Shown: positions 16,116-24,960 of the stretch, in pieces | How positions within the stretch are numbered: position 1 is the stretch's first letter | Layout of the letters: the number at the start of each line of letters is the position of its first letter | Source of the DNA: Phycisphaerae bacterium | GTDB taxonomy: Bacteria > Planctomycetota > Phycisphaerae > UBA1845 > UTPLA1 | Direction: 5' to 3' | DNA: 40,069 nt | Assembly: GCA_016935885.1 (NCBI GenBank) | Contig: JAFGQA010000081.1 | Location: 1-40,069 of the forward strand | The notes under the pieces: generated by a model | What the model saw: only the letters and a program-made list of their open reading frames with translations | Database searches by the model: none | Told to the model about the DNA's origin: nothing | Program-made: the position numbers and the translations under genes

Positions 16116-17091
16116 TGTCGCGGCGGAAACCGCCATCGCGCAAGCAGTCCAGCGGCAACTTGCCGATTGTCCAGTTCGCTACCCAACGCGTTCCTATGTC
16201 GGGAATACGAGATGCGTGAAACCCGATGCGCTGCCCAGGTCCGGCGAGCGGACGAAGGTGATGGTCTCGATCACGCGATACGTCGGTGGGGCGTGGCGCT
16301 GTCCCTTCTTCGCCAAGACGAGCCGCAGGCTTGAGCCCGCACGGCCCCTCGGATGCTCAATCGTGCCCAACACTGACAAAGAGCCACGGGCTTCAGCCCA
16401 CACGGCTATCCACAATACCAAACACTTCCGCTCTTCGGGGCATCACGCGGGCTGAAGTCCGCCGCTCCTCGTCCAAACGACGTGGCGGCAGGGTTTGTGA
16501 GACCGCGCCCGGCAGGACTCGAACCTGCGACCGTCGGATTAGAAATCCGATGCTCTATCCGGCTGAGCTACGGGCGCACCTTCTCACGTAACAATGACTT
16601 TGTACCCGATCTGGCCTTTGCTGCAAGCCCAGATTCGTTCGTCTGGCTTACGTTGGCGTCACTTTGCCCCGTGGTGGCGGCGTAACACCAGTGAGTTGCT
16701 GCGACGCTGCTGCGTCCCGCCATATCCATGACCGTTCGCATGCCATCGACTTCGACCAGTTGGTGATGGACGAACGGCGAAGGTCGCGGGTCATAATCGC
16801 GGGTTTTCCTACGTTTTCTACGAGGCTGCTCGCCCGCCTCTCGGCCTGCGGACGATCGGCCTGGAGCGCAGGTTGAAGGTGCTGACCACCGCTTGGCCTC
16901 GCTCAACCTGCCGGACTCCTGGGTGGCCATGAACACCGCCGGCCGCTCTGGGCGGGACGGAGACCGTGGCACACATGCTCTTGCCCGCATTTGCAGCGGT
17001 CGCCTCTGGACGGCCGGCTCAGAATATGCGCTAATAGACTTCGTCCAATTCGCGGTCGGCAGTCTTTGAGGTCACCGGAGTCAATCTCGCG
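16116..17091. other. Spacer containing only tRNA-Arg and short repeats
   Basis: Besides the tRNA at 16504-16577 there is no supported gene. Two copies of a CGGGCTTCAGCCC / CGGGCTGAAGTCCG motif lie at about 16384-16400 and 16448-16472, related to the palindrome at 21664-21706. The open frame crossing the tRNA is spurious. Confidence 0.5.
16504..16577 (-). tRNA. tRNA-Arg (anticodon TCT)
   Basis: Read on -, acceptor arms GCGCCCG and CGGGCGC pair fully with discriminator G. The D arm has AGCTCAGCCGGATAGAGC, the anticodon stem TCGGA/TCCGA encloses TTTCTAA (anticodon TCT, reading AGA and AGG), and the T arm is GCAGGTTCGAGTCCTGC. No CCA is encoded. Confidence 0.97.
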
Positions 17092-18045
17092 TTGGAACTG
17101 GTCATCACAGTCGAAGGCGGCGATGGTTTCCGCATGGAGTTGTACGGCCCGGCGGACTGCAACCTCCGTGCGATCCGTGAGGCGCTGGGTGTGAAGGTGT
17201 TCGCCCGCGATTCAGCACTGAAGCTGGTCGGCGATTCGGAGGCGGTGGGCAAGGCCGCCCGGCTGATTGAATCGCTCCAGGACCGGCTTCGGAAACACTC
17301 GCATCTTCGCAAGGAGGATGTTGCCGAGGCGTTGGCCGAGCTTGCCGCACAGGACCGCCGCGACAGTGAGCAGGTGATCGAGGTCTATCGCAAGTCTGCA
17401 ATGATCCAGCCCAAAACGCCGGGCCAGGGGGCGTATGTTCGGGCCATGGTGCAGAACGATCTGTGTATTTGCCTTGGTCCCGCCGGCACCGGCAAGACCT
17501 ACCTGGCCGTGGCCGTGGCGTTGTCGCTTCTCAGATCCGGGCGGATCAAGCGGATCGTGCTGGCCAGGCCGGCGGTGGAGGCGGGAGAGAAGCTGGGCTT
17601 CCTGCCGGGGGACTTGCAGGCGAAGGTCAATCCGTATCTCCGCCCCCTGTTCGACGCCATGCACGACATGATGGAGTTCGAGCAGATCAAGCGATTCATG
17701 GACAATGACGTGATCGAGGTCCTCCCACTGGCATTCATGCGCGGCCGGACTTTGAACAACTCCGCCATCATCCTTGACGAAGCGCAGAATGCCACGCCGC
17801 AACAGATGCTCATGTCCCTTACCCGGATGGGTCATCACAGCAAGATGATCGTCACTGGCGACGACAGCCAATCGGACCTGGAGAAGATCGCAACGAGCGG
17901 CCTCGTGGATGCCGTGCAGCGGCTGCAAGGTATCGAGGGCATTGCCGTCGTGCGGTTGTCGCGCGTGGATATCGTGCGACACCGCCTGGTGACACAGATT
18001 GTCCACGCGTACGGCGGCTCACGCGACACCTCTCCCAGCGCGTGA
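17092..18045 (+). CDS. phoH: PhoH-like ATPase
   Basis: 317 aa, near the family's usual 320. The only start after the upstream in-frame stop (17035) is TTG 17092, with GGAG at 17077-17080. An N-terminal KH-like segment (residues 1-75) precedes the PhoH ATPase: Walker A GPAGTGKTYLA at 129-139, ARPAVEAGEKLGFLPG at 158-173, Walker B IILDEAQN at 226-233, and the sensor VTGDDSQ. Bacterial PhoH proteins are thought to act in RNA metabolism and often neighbour ybeY; no ybeY is next to it here, where infA follows on the other strand 71 bases away. Family assignment is certain; the cellular role is less clear. Confidence 0.95.
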   Translation: MELVITVEGGDGFRMELYGPADCNLRAIREALGVKVFARDSALKLVGDSEAVGKAARLIESLQDRLRKHSHLRKEDVAEALAELAAQDRRDSEQVIEVYRKSAMIQPKTPGQGAYVRAMVQNDLCICLGPAGTGKTYLAVAVALSLLRSGRIKRIVLARPAVEAGEKLGFLPGDLQAKVNPYLRPLFDAMHDMMEFEQIKRFMDNDVIEVLPLAFMRGRTLNNSAIILDEAQNATPQQMLMSLTRMGHHSKMIVTGDDSQSDLEKIATSGLVDAVQRLQGIEGIAVVRLSRVDIVRHRLVTQIVHAYGGSRDTSPSA

Positions 18046-18116
18046 CGCCGATCGCGGGATAAGCTCGGCGATCGAATGCCTGCTGTGAACCGCGAGACGG
18101 TCGGCCGAAAACGGCA

Positions 18117-18341
18117 CTAAAGCCTTCGGGTAATCCGCCCCCGTGTGAGATCGTATGGGCTTAGCTCAACGCGGACCGTGTCGCCGGGCAGGATGCGGAT
18201 GAAGTGCTTGCGCAGCCGCCCAGAGATGTGTCCCAGAACGGAGTGTGTCTTGCCCCCCAACGTGAATTCCAGTCGGAACATCGTGTTCGGCAGGGCCTGA
18301 ACGACTTCGGCTTCAACTTCGATGGGTTCTGTCTTAGCCAT
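18117..18341 (-). CDS. infA: Translation initiation factor IF-1
   Basis: 74 aa from ATG 18341 (GAAGG seven bases upstream). IF-1 binds the ribosomal A site during initiation. The protein is one OB fold with the typical run [13 protein letters not shown], then [19 protein letters not shown], and ends [13 protein letters not shown]. One small difference is an extended strand-3 hairpin ([10 protein letters not shown] in place of the usual short ENGHKV loop). It stands alone, convergent with phoH. Confidence 0.97.
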   Translation of the reverse strand: MAKTEPIEVEAEVVQALPNTMFRLEFTLGGKTHSVLGHISGRLRKHFIRILPGDTVRVELSPYDLTRGRITRRL

Positions 18342-18365
18342 GCACACCTTCGCCGGTGATACCAT

Positions 18366-18555
18366 GAGGCCTCACCGCAGCCGATCTTGCTATCGGCCAG
18401 ATTCACTCGTTTGGTCGATCTAGTATTTACTCCACCGGACGGCGGATTAACGGGGATCAACCTGAAAACGACGCTTGGCCCGCTCTTGGGAACACCAAGG
18501 ACGCCCGCTAACATCTCGAATCTTACACACCAAGCCCGCCTCGTACAAGCCCCTA
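18366..18555. other. Spacer between infA and lipoprotein gene
   Basis: Nothing clear is seen in the first 190 bases upstream of infA; they probably hold its promoter. From 18556 the spacer is repeat sequence, listed separately. Confidence 0.4.
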
Positions 18556-18756
18556 GCGGCTTCTTGCAGCCTGCCTCTGTTGACAGGCGGGTGGCACTGG
18601 CAGCTTGTCTGCCAGTGTGCACGTCCCGTGCGCCCACCGGAGAGACCGCACGGGCGGGCAAGCCGCCCGTGGCACCCAGAATCGAATGCCGCCGGAAGTG
18701 TCACGGACCCCTGCCCTGGCGGCTTCTTGCAGCCTGCCTCTGTTGACGGCGGGTGG
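18556..18756 (-). repeat. Dispersed repeat with flanking 39-bp direct repeats
   Basis: GCGGCTTCTTGCAGCCTGCC TCTGTTGAC plus GGCGGGTGG occurs at 18556-18594 and again at 18719-18756, differing by one base. Between them lies a 124-bp unit of the GCGGCTTGCCCGCCCGTG family: GGCACTGGCAGCTTGTCTGC, GCACGGGCGGGCAAGCCGCC and CAGAATCGAATGCCGCCGGA. It is an inverted relative of 22541-22680. Confidence 0.8.
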
Positions 18757-18840
18757 CCCTCCAGGTACCGTTCCAGGGTTGTAGAAGACAGATACCTGGC
18801 TCCATATGTCGCCAGGCGTGAGTGTTTGCGAGGACATGCC

Positions 18841-19185
18841 ATGAAGACGAATCGGACCCTGCTGGCTCTCAAAGCCGTACTAACGCTAACCGTCGCCCTC
18901 GTCCTGACGGGGTGCAATCAGGCCTTGGTGGGCACGTGGAAGAGTGACCCCACGCCGAAGGATGACCTGATCCAAGCAGAATTCAAAGAGGATGGCACAT
19001 TCAATGCCACGGCCAACAAGGACGGCGAAGTCGTCAAACTCGGAGGCACTTACGACTTCAACGGATTCAGCCTGAAGCTGAAGGCCCCGCACAAACCCGA
19101 CCGGGAGTATGGCGCGACGCTTCTCTTCGGCAAGACCCTCGATCTGACCCACGAGGATAGCAAGCTCACCATGAAGAAGCAGTAG
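18841..19185 (+). CDS. Small lipoprotein, unknown function
   Basis: 114 aa with an N-terminal Lys/Arg, a hydrophobic stretch and lipobox LVLTGC (Cys25), so it is probably an outer- or inner-membrane lipoprotein. The mature part opens LVGTWKSDP and continues with EFKEDGTFNATA and GGTYDFNGFSLKL, the beta-strand rhythm of small lipocalin-like proteins (L-x-G-T-W ... F-x-x-D-G-T), of which planctomycetes have many paralogues. No catalytic residues stand out. ATG 18841 has no strong Shine-Dalgarno (GAGGA about 10 bases before it). It is flanked by repeats upstream and by the convergent DksA-like gene. Confidence 0.75.
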   Translation: MKTNRTLLALKAVLTLTVALVLTGCNQALVGTWKSDPTPKDDLIQAEFKEDGTFNATANKDGEVVKLGGTYDFNGFSLKLKAPHKPDREYGATLLFGKTLDLTHEDSKLTMKKQ

Positions 19186-19241
19186 GTGCTCGTACGGGCG
19201 AGCGAGACCGTTGGCGGACTCGGTAGCAGGGTGGGGAAGAC

Positions 19242-19910
19242 CTATCCGTTGTCGTCCTCATCAGACAGGTGCTCCAGCGTGGGCATCGTGCGCTCGCTCT
19301 TCCCCTTGCAGGCCAGACAGCGATGGGCAAAGGGAAGGACCTCAAGCCGTCTTCGCGGGATCGGTTTGCCGCAGTCGAGGCACCGGCCGTAGGTTCCCTC
19401 GTCGATTCGCCGAATCGCCGCCTCGATCTCGTCTAGCTGAGCGGCCTCGATGGCCATGAGTCCCACGGCGAGTTCGTCTCCGTAACCTTCTGATGCCCGG
19501 TCGCTTACATCCGCCAAATCGCCGCTCTTCTCGGCCATTTGGGCCTGGGTGGACTGGACAAGCGAAAGGAGCAGGCGGCGTTGGTGAACCAGTGCCTCCC
19601 GGATCTTCTTCTGCAGTTCCGGATCGACGGCAGACTTCGCCGGCCTGTCCCTTGCGGAAACCGGTCTCGCCGTCGCGGGTGCCCGGCCGACTTTCTTCTT
19701 GGACGTCGCCTTCTTGTCGGACGTCGCCTTCTCGGGCTTGGGGGCGATAGAAGGTGCCTTCTCACGGGTCTCGACCCCGGCCTTGCTCCTCGCGGATGCT
19801 TTGGCCTTCCGAGTCGTTTTCTTCTGGGATACGGCCTTTGCCTTGCTCCGCTTTGGGGAGTCCTTCGAAGTGAGGGTTGTTTTGGCTTTTGTTTTACGGG
19901 GCGTCGCCAT
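19242..19910 (-). CDS. DksA/TraR-type zinc-finger protein with Lys/Ala-rich N-terminal tail
   Basis: 222 aa from ATG 19910. The C-terminal half is a DksA/TraR protein: a coiled coil with DVSDRASEGYGDELAVGL, then EIEAAIRRIDEGTYGRC and a C4 zinc finger (Cys177, Cys180, Cys198, Cys201). DksA-family proteins bind the secondary channel of RNA polymerase with ppGpp. The first 100 residues are a low-complexity tail dominated by Lys, Ala, Ser and Thr (KAKTTLTSKDSPKRSKAKA), resembling histone-H1-like domains and likely to bind nucleic acid. The signature DxxDxA acidic tip of true DksA is not exact, so a ppGpp role is uncertain. Confidence 0.88.
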   Translation of the reverse strand: MATPRKTKAKTTLTSKDSPKRSKAKAVSQKKTTRKAKASARSKAGVETREKAPSIAPKPEKATSDKKATSKKKVGRAPATARPVSARDRPAKSAVDPELQKKIREALVHQRRLLLSLVQSTQAQMAEKSGDLADVSDRASEGYGDELAVGLMAIEAAQLDEIEAAIRRIDEGTYGRCLDCGKPIPRRRLEVLPFAHRCLACKGKSERTMPTLEHLSDEDDNG

Positions 19911-20672
19911 GTCGGGTTCGCAACCTCTTTGTACGGACGGACTTAACCGAGCACTCCCTACCATACACCGTTTCGGAAGTGCAACAGGATGGTGTGTCCT
20001 TTCCTTTTCGTCAAGCTTTCGGTCGTTACCGAAGAGCAGTTTTGAGATAAACGCTCGGACCGGCTTCGGACAACGGCTGTCTGGCGTGCCATCTGGTCCT
20101 CCGCCCACGCCGGAGAGTCGTCCCGAAGGAGGCGCCTCAGCACTATAGCGCGTCGGACGGAGGGACGGCAAGAACAAGTCCGCGACGATGCCGCCATCGG
20201 AGGCCAAGAAGCGTGGAGCCGGAAACGAGACCCGATGATACGCCTCACGCTGCAAACACCTCCAGGAGATGCGTGCAGTAGCATGCGCTGAGGCTGGCCG
20301 GGCGAGTCGTGGGGGTACAACACGCACAGACTCCGCCTCGCCCCGGACATTGGGTCCTGGCATTCAACTACGCGCGGCAGACCGGCCGATGACAGGTCAA
20401 CAGGGAGGATCACAGGGCCGGATCGTCGCGGCGCCAGCCTCTGTCTACTGTTCTTGGGAGGCGGACCTGACCGTTGTATCAGCCTGATGACAAACACCGT
20501 GTCCACCAACGCAGCTAACAACACCAACATGGCGTTCTCCAGCGGTGCCCCGCCGATGACGCCACACGGCCATTCTATCGACGGTTCCGCGCTCGTCGCT
20601 GCGGCCGTGAACCCGTGCAACACGCCTGTGTTGCGGACACCAAGTGATCAGGCCGGCGCGGGAGGCGCCACG
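19911..20672. other. Divergent spacer between DksA-like and xer genes
   Basis: This 760-base region should carry the promoters of two divergent genes. The xer frame is open upstream to 20454, but GGAGG at 20661-20665 fixes the start at 20673. A long - frame here includes one hydrophobic helix but has no RBS or family signature, so it is not called. Confidence 0.4.
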
Positions 20673-21635
20673 ATGGGCACGTGTCAGCCGGTACAGCCCG
20701 TCGCCACTCCTGCCCACGCTGCCGAGCCACCCGCCCAAGCGGATTGGTCCCGGTTGCTGCGGCAGTTCCTCGAGTACTTGGTTTCCGAGTGCGGGCTGGC
20801 CCAAAACACCATCGATGCCTACGGGCGTGATCTGCGTGAATTCATCGATCTGCTGGATGACCGCGACGCCCGCTCGATATCCGACTTGACGACCCTGGTT
20901 GTCCGTGCGTACTTGGTTCGCCTGTCGGAGAGGCACCTGGCGTTGTCGTCGATCGCCCGGCACCTCGTGTCCGTCAAGATGTTCCTGCGCTACCTGTTCA
21001 TCGTGGGCTTGATGGCCGAGGACGTGGCCTCCTTGCTCGAGACGCCGAAGCAGTGGCAGAACCTGCCGCACACGCTCCGCCCCAGACAGGTCGACGCGAT
21101 CCTGTCGGCCCCGCAGGCCGGCGAGCCGTTCTATGCCCGTGATCGCGCCATCCTCGAGTTGCTCTATGCCACGGGGATGCGCGTCTCCGAGCTGGCCGCG
21201 TTAGGCATCCGCGACGTCAATCTGAACGTGGGCTACGTACGCTGCCTCGGAAAGGGCAACAAGGAGCGCGTCATTCCGATCGGCGCCTACGCGATGGATG
21301 CCCTCCGCGAGTACATAAGCGGGCTGCGGACGACCCTCACCGGATCGGCAGGCTCGGTGGATGCCCTGTTCGTCTCGCGAACCGGCCGCGCCATGGATCG
21401 CACGAACATCTGGCGGCTGGTGAGCAGGTACGCGGCCGCGGCGGGCATCACCGGACCGATCGGACCGCACACGTTGCGACATTGTTTCGCCACGCACATG
21501 CTGGAAGGCGGCGCCGATCTGCGAATCGTCCAGGAACTGCTCGGACACGCGGATGTATCCACGACGCAAGTCTATTTACACGTCGATACGTCCCGCCTCA
21601 AGGCGATCCATCAGCGATGCCACCCGCGCCAGTAG
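20673..21635 (+). CDS. xerC/xerD: Tyrosine recombinase XerC/XerD
   Basis: 320 aa from ATG 20673, with GGAGG seven bases upstream. It resolves chromosome dimers at dif sites by site-specific recombination. The N-terminal SAM-like DNA-binding domain covers about residues 25-115 (NTIDAYGRDLREFID). The catalytic domain keeps all residues: Arg170 (GMRVSEL), Lys194 (GKGNKERVIPI), His266 and Arg269 (HTLRHCFATHML), His292 (LGHADVSTTQVY) and nucleophile Tyr301. The length and full motif set favour a housekeeping Xer over an integron or phage integrase; whether it is XerC or XerD cannot be told by eye. There is no att site or cargo nearby. Confidence 0.94.
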   Translation: MGTCQPVQPVATPAHAAEPPAQADWSRLLRQFLEYLVSECGLAQNTIDAYGRDLREFIDLLDDRDARSISDLTTLVVRAYLVRLSERHLALSSIARHLVSVKMFLRYLFIVGLMAEDVASLLETPKQWQNLPHTLRPRQVDAILSAPQAGEPFYARDRAILELLYATGMRVSELAALGIRDVNLNVGYVRCLGKGNKERVIPIGAYAMDALREYISGLRTTLTGSAGSVDALFVSRTGRAMDRTNIWRLVSRYAAAAGITGPIGPHTLRHCFATHMLEGGADLRIVQELLGHADVSTTQVYLHVDTSRLKAIHQRCHPRQ

Positions 21636-21663
21636 CCCCCATCTCGCGACACGCTCGCAAGCC

Positions 21664-21706
21664 ACCGAGGACCCGCGGACTTCAGCCCGCGGCTCTTCCT
21701 CGATAT
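21664..21706. repeat. GC-rich palindrome between convergent genes
   Basis: GAGGACCCGCGGACTTCAGC followed by CCGCGGCTCTTCCTC forms an imperfect stem of about 10 bp around TTCA, with outer GAGGA/TCCTC pairing. It sits between the ends of xer (+) and the SDR gene (-) and could end transcription from both sides, though no T run is present. Relatives occur at 16384-16400 and 16448-16472. Confidence 0.45.
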
Positions 21707-21724
21707 GCGATTTTCTACGCTGGG

Positions 21725-22468
21725 CTACCAGGCGATGCTCTTGCCGCCGTCCACCGCAAGGATCGCGCCGGTGATGTAGCTGCCATCGGCCACGAGAAAC
21801 CGCACCGCCATGGCGACGTCCTCGGGCGAGCCGGCACGCATGGCGGGAATGCGTCGGGTGATGGCCTTGATCTTGGCCTTGTCGAAATCCTCGGGGAACA
21901 TGGCGGGACCCGGCGCCACGGCATTGACGTGAACCGCAGGTGCAAGGGCCTTGGCCAGCATCTGCGTCAAGAAGGACAGGCCGGCCTTTGACACGCAGTA
22001 TGCCAGATAATCCGGCCACGGCCGTTCGGCGGAGACGTCCACCAGGTTGACGATGTTCCCCCTTGGTTCGGCGCGGAGGAAGGGAAAAGCGGCATGTGCC
22101 AGGACCATCGGCGCGGTGAGATTCACATCCAGCGTCTCGTTCCATCGAGCCACGGAAAACGTCTCAAGGCTCATCGGTTTGAAGGTGGCGGCATTGTTGA
22201 CCAGGATATTCAGCCCGCCCAGGGCTTGCGCGGCTTGCCGCGGAAGCGTGGCTACGGTCTTGAGGTCAGCGAGATCGGCGGTGAGCACCACCGCTCGCCG
22301 GCCGAGGCCGCGGATCTCCTCGGCCGTCTCCTCGGCGTGCTCCCCGGACGTGCGGCAGTGCACGGCGATGTCGCAGCCATGCCTGGCCAGTTCCAGTGCG
22401 ATCGCTCGCCCGATGCGCTTGCCGGCACCGGTGATCAACGCGATCTTGCCATCAAGTTCCACGTGCAT
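21725..22468 (-). CDS. Short-chain dehydrogenase/reductase, pteridine-reductase-like
   Basis: 247 aa with a classical SDR Rossmann fold: TGAGKRIGRAIA (residues 13-24), HCRTS after beta-2 (Arg39 points to NADPH), NNAAT at 91-95, and the YxxxK pair Tyr157/Lys161. The catalytic Ser position is Asp144 (NLVDVS), and the cofactor loop has the K-R-I-G form. Both are traits of pteridine reductase PTR1 and of FolM dihydromonapterin reductase, so reduction of a pterin or folate is the best guess. Other SDR substrates cannot be excluded. It has no close operon partner; the next gene upstream on - is 396 bases away behind a repeat. Confidence 0.85.
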   Translation of the reverse strand: MHVELDGKIALITGAGKRIGRAIALELARHGCDIAVHCRTSGEHAEETAEEIRGLGRRAVVLTADLADLKTVATLPRQAAQALGGLNILVNNAATFKPMSLETFSVARWNETLDVNLTAPMVLAHAAFPFLRAEPRGNIVNLVDVSAERPWPDYLAYCVSKAGLSFLTQMLAKALAPAVHVNAVAPGPAMFPEDFDKAKIKAITRRIPAMRAGSPEDVAMAVRFLVADGSYITGAILAVDGGKSIAW

Positions 22469-22540
22469 TGTGGTACGCGCTGATAATTCGCCCGGCTCCC
22501 GCTGTCAAGCCCCATTGTCGGCGCGTCCGCGCCGCCGGGT

Positions 22541-22680
22541 CTGTGACACGTCCGGCGGCATTCGATTCTGGGTGCCACGGGCGGCTTGCCCGCCCGTGTG
22601 GTCTCTCCGGTGGGCGCATGGGGCACGCACACGGGCAGACAAGCTGCCAGTGCCACCCGCCCGACCTGTCACGGACCCAG
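22541..22680 (+). repeat. Dispersed repeat, GCGGCTTGCCCGCCCGTG family (complete copy)
   Basis: Order of blocks: GACACGTCCGGCGGCATTCG, ATTCTGGGTGCCACGGGCGG, CTTGCCCGCCCGTG, CTCTCCGGTGGGCGCA, GGGCAGACAAGCTGCCAGTG, CCACCCGCC, TCACGGACCC. It is the reverse complement of 18592-18710 with only scattered differences, and holds two internal inverted repeats (CACGGGCGG...CCGCCCGTG; GGCAGACAAGCTGCC). Confidence 0.85.
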
Positions 22681-22864
22681 TCCTACCCGCCTTGCACAAC
22701 CGCTCTTGGCGGCTTGCCTGGCGAAGAGCGAAGCGAGCGTCGGGGACAATCCCGGACGCTGAATCGATCCGTGAACTCCTCTCCCACGACGCACACCCAT
22801 GCGCGGACGCCCCACGTCTGCATCGCGTGGTGGAACAGCAAAGAACATTCGCAGGAGGTGGAGG
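22681..22864. other. Rest of the SDR-FecR spacer
   Basis: No gene is seen between the repeat copy ending near 22680 and the FecR-domain gene. No terminator-like structure was found. Confidence 0.4.
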
Positions 22865-23917
22865 CTACCGTCTTCGTCCTTGTGCCTTCAGCACGGCCTT
22901 CTTGGCGGCCTCGACCACGGCCCGCTCGCGGATGGACTTGGCGCTAAGGCCGAACACGCCCGGCACCACCCCTTGGCCGATGCCGAAGTCCCCATCGTTG
23001 TGCTTCCGCCCCCCAGCCTGGAGCGGAGACAGCAGGATTTCTTCGCCGGGTCGTTCGGCGCCGGCGTCGAAGTCCGGCACGCCGCCGACCGTGCCATCCG
23101 GCGTGGGGACATCGAGGAAGCCGACGGGGTTGGCCCCCTGCGGCAACAGGAAACCGAGGCCGTGGTCGTTGAACAACGTGAACAGTTGATCGAACCCGGT
23201 CAGTCCGAAGACATCGTTGATGTTGATCTGCCGGTCGAGCGGCACATTGTCAATGGCCCGGGCCATCTGGTGCGTGACAAACTGCCCCGGCGTCACGAAA
23301 CGAGACCGCATCCTGGCCATGCTGCCGAAGGCCGTCGCCCGCATCTGGATCGCCTGGATCATTCCACGCCCCCCGTCTGACAGCGACATCCTGAACTTCC
23401 CGTTGCGGTACTCGATGGCGAAGATGTCCGTGCCGCGCTTGCTCAGGGTCGCTCCGGGGCATGTGATTTCCATGTCGCTACGCGTCCGGCCTTCCGCAAC
23501 GCCGGCCTTGATAGCCCCGTAGGCCAGTTCGATTCGACTCTTGGCGGTACCCTCCGTCAACGCCAACTCGGAGATGCTCATCCGAGTCATCCGCTCAATC
23601 AGAATGACCGTCGGGGGATCGGCGGGACGCGCCACGAGCTTCGCCGCGCTGCGAAACGGCACGATGATCTGCAGGCCGGCGCCGAGCCGGTCTCCTACCT
23701 TGACGTATGACCAACCTTCGCCCTCCGTGGCCACGAGGTTGGCCGGCCCGGCACGCACCTTCCCCTTGACCTCGATCACCTCATAAACGAGGGTTCCGTC
23801 GTCCGTCACGGTCGGCTGGGTCGCCGGCCCTTCCTGGTACTGAGCACCCACCGGGGACGCCGACAGGAAACCGAGCGAACATACAGCGAGCACCACGAGA
23901 ACTTTGTTGCGAGACAT
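22865..23917 (-). CDS. Exported FecR-domain protein
   Basis: 350 aa with a Sec signal peptide (VLVVLAVCSLGFLSASPVGA) cut near residue 25. Residues 45-185 look like a FecR domain: YEVIEVKGKVRAG, VGDRLGAGLQIIVPFRS, EITCPGATLSKRGTDIFAIE. In anti-sigma FecR proteins this domain lies in the periplasm after a membrane helix, but here there is only a cleavable signal and no sigma factor nearby, so this is a stand-alone periplasmic FecR of unknown partner. The C-terminal half is Gly/Pro-rich without known domains and ends in a basic helix (VVEAAKKAVLKAQGRRR). It is preceded on - by a lipoprotein gene 320 bases away. Confidence 0.8.
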   Translation of the reverse strand: MSRNKVLVVLAVCSLGFLSASPVGAQYQEGPATQPTVTDDGTLVYEVIEVKGKVRAGPANLVATEGEGWSYVKVGDRLGAGLQIIVPFRSAAKLVARPADPPTVILIERMTRMSISELALTEGTAKSRIELAYGAIKAGVAEGRTRSDMEITCPGATLSKRGTDIFAIEYRNGKFRMSLSDGGRGMIQAIQMRATAFGSMARMRSRFVTPGQFVTHQMARAIDNVPLDRQININDVFGLTGFDQLFTLFNDHGLGFLLPQGANPVGFLDVPTPDGTVGGVPDFDAGAERPGEEILLSPLQAGGRKHNDGDFGIGQGVVPGVFGLSAKSIRERAVVEAAKKAVLKAQGRRR

Positions 23918-24185
23918 GGTCTATCACCCTCGGTACGAAGACGCCAGCCTGGACCAATCGCTCCTGGGCAGTATCACCCAGCCCGATTCAACCGGACGTG
24001 GGCAATATCGTCCAACACAGGCCGCCTGGAAGCTGCCGCGTGTCGCCCCCCGTGCCATATCCCCAGGTCCGACGCACGGTTACGATGCCACCGGTTGGCT
24101 GACGGCACGGGGTGGTCGCGACGGAACCCACGTACACCCACGTTGCGTGCCGCCGTGCACCGGCAGGCACGTATCCCCACTGAAA
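23918..24185. other. Spacer upstream of FecR-domain gene
   Basis: No gene is seen. A stem-loop adjoins it at 24186-24228. A promoter for the FecR gene is expected here, but no convincing -35/-10 pair was found by eye. Confidence 0.4.
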
Positions 24186-24228
24186 CGTGAAACACAGTCC
24201 GTGCGGGCGGCTTATCGCACGTTTCACG
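24186..24228 (-). terminator. Stem-loop just after the lipoprotein stop
   Basis: On -, CGTGAAAC-GTGCG pairs with CGCAC and, after a 7-base bulge, GTTTCACG; the loop is about 10 bases. It starts 10 bases after the lipoprotein gene's stop. There is no T tract, so a role as terminator or mRNA 3'-end stabiliser is inferred. Confidence 0.45.
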
Positions 24229-24237
24229 CGATCGGCT

Positions 24238-24870
24238 TCATGACCCCCGCTCGGTGTCCGGCGGCGGCACGATCAGATCGCCGGATTCCTCGCGGTCAGC
24301 CTCGTCGGTCAGGTCTACCGTTTCGGTCTCGTACAGCCCCCTCTCCTCCATAAGCTCGTCGGCCTTGGCCATCACCGCAACCAGGGCGGGGCCGGTCATG
24401 TACTGGTAATCGACCGTCTCGTCGATCATCTCGCGATATAGCAACTCGCGTAGCGCATAACGGCGATCACCCAGCCCCATTCGGCCGAACAGGCTGGCGT
24501 TGACACCGCCGCGAATCTCGCAAAGGCGGCAAACCATGAAGGCGACCGACCCGGCGTCGATGACGTTCTGGGGCTCGAGCCTCCACGCAGGCCGCGCAAT
24601 GCCACGCGATTCCAGCTTTGCACGACGATCCTCGAACGATTGACTCGAGTCCTCGCCGTCCGCCAGGATCAACATCGCCCGATAGGCCTCGTCCACGGTG
24701 ACCAGCCCGGCATCCGCGAGGTAGGCCTGGAATGTCTCGTCCGATAATTGACTTGGGTCCACTGCCGGCGCGGTCCCCCGCGGCCCAACGCAGCCCTGGA
24801 CCAGCGCCGTGAATGCCACAGCGAAGATGGCCAAGGTGAAACGCCTTGGGATGGGTCGGTCACACTTCAT
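24238..24870 (-). CDS. Lipoprotein of unknown function
   Basis: 210 aa. The N-terminus (basic MKCDRPIPRRF, hydrophobic core, then LVQGC) is a lipoprotein signal with Cys27 as the lipidated residue. The mature protein is helical and acidic, with no domain I recognise; it has paired Cys (VCRLCEIRGG) in the middle and a Glu/Asp-rich tail. The gene lies 90 bases downstream of the outer-membrane barrel gene on the same strand, so the two are probably cotranscribed and may work together at the envelope. A stem-loop follows its stop. Confidence 0.72.
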   Translation of the reverse strand: MKCDRPIPRRFTLAIFAVAFTALVQGCVGPRGTAPAVDPSQLSDETFQAYLADAGLVTVDEAYRAMLILADGEDSSQSFEDRRAKLESRGIARPAWRLEPQNVIDAGSVAFMVCRLCEIRGGVNASLFGRMGLGDRRYALRELLYREMIDETVDYQYMTGPALVAVMAKADELMEERGLYETETVDLTDEADREESGDLIVPPPDTERGS

Positions 24871-24960
24871 TGTACGTCCGCCTGAGTGTCCCGCCGCCGT
24901 GGACGCACGAGCCTGGGAGATCCCGGGACTCCCACGCGGTAGTCTTTCCCTGTCGCGGCG

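Noticed and set aside
16194..16421. 75-aa frame on - in the thi4-phoH spacer
   Set aside because: No start with an RBS and no known motif; overlaps short repeats.
16482..16685. Open frame on + with LEPATVGLEIRCSIRLSYG
   Set aside because: It is antisense to tRNA-Arg (16504-16577); the peptide is a common tRNA artefact.
19958..20623. 221-aa frame on - with one hydrophobic helix (LENAMLVLLAALVDTVFVIR)
   Set aside because: I considered a signal-peptidase II or small membrane protein, but no family motif is present and the region is the divergent promoter area of two solid genes.
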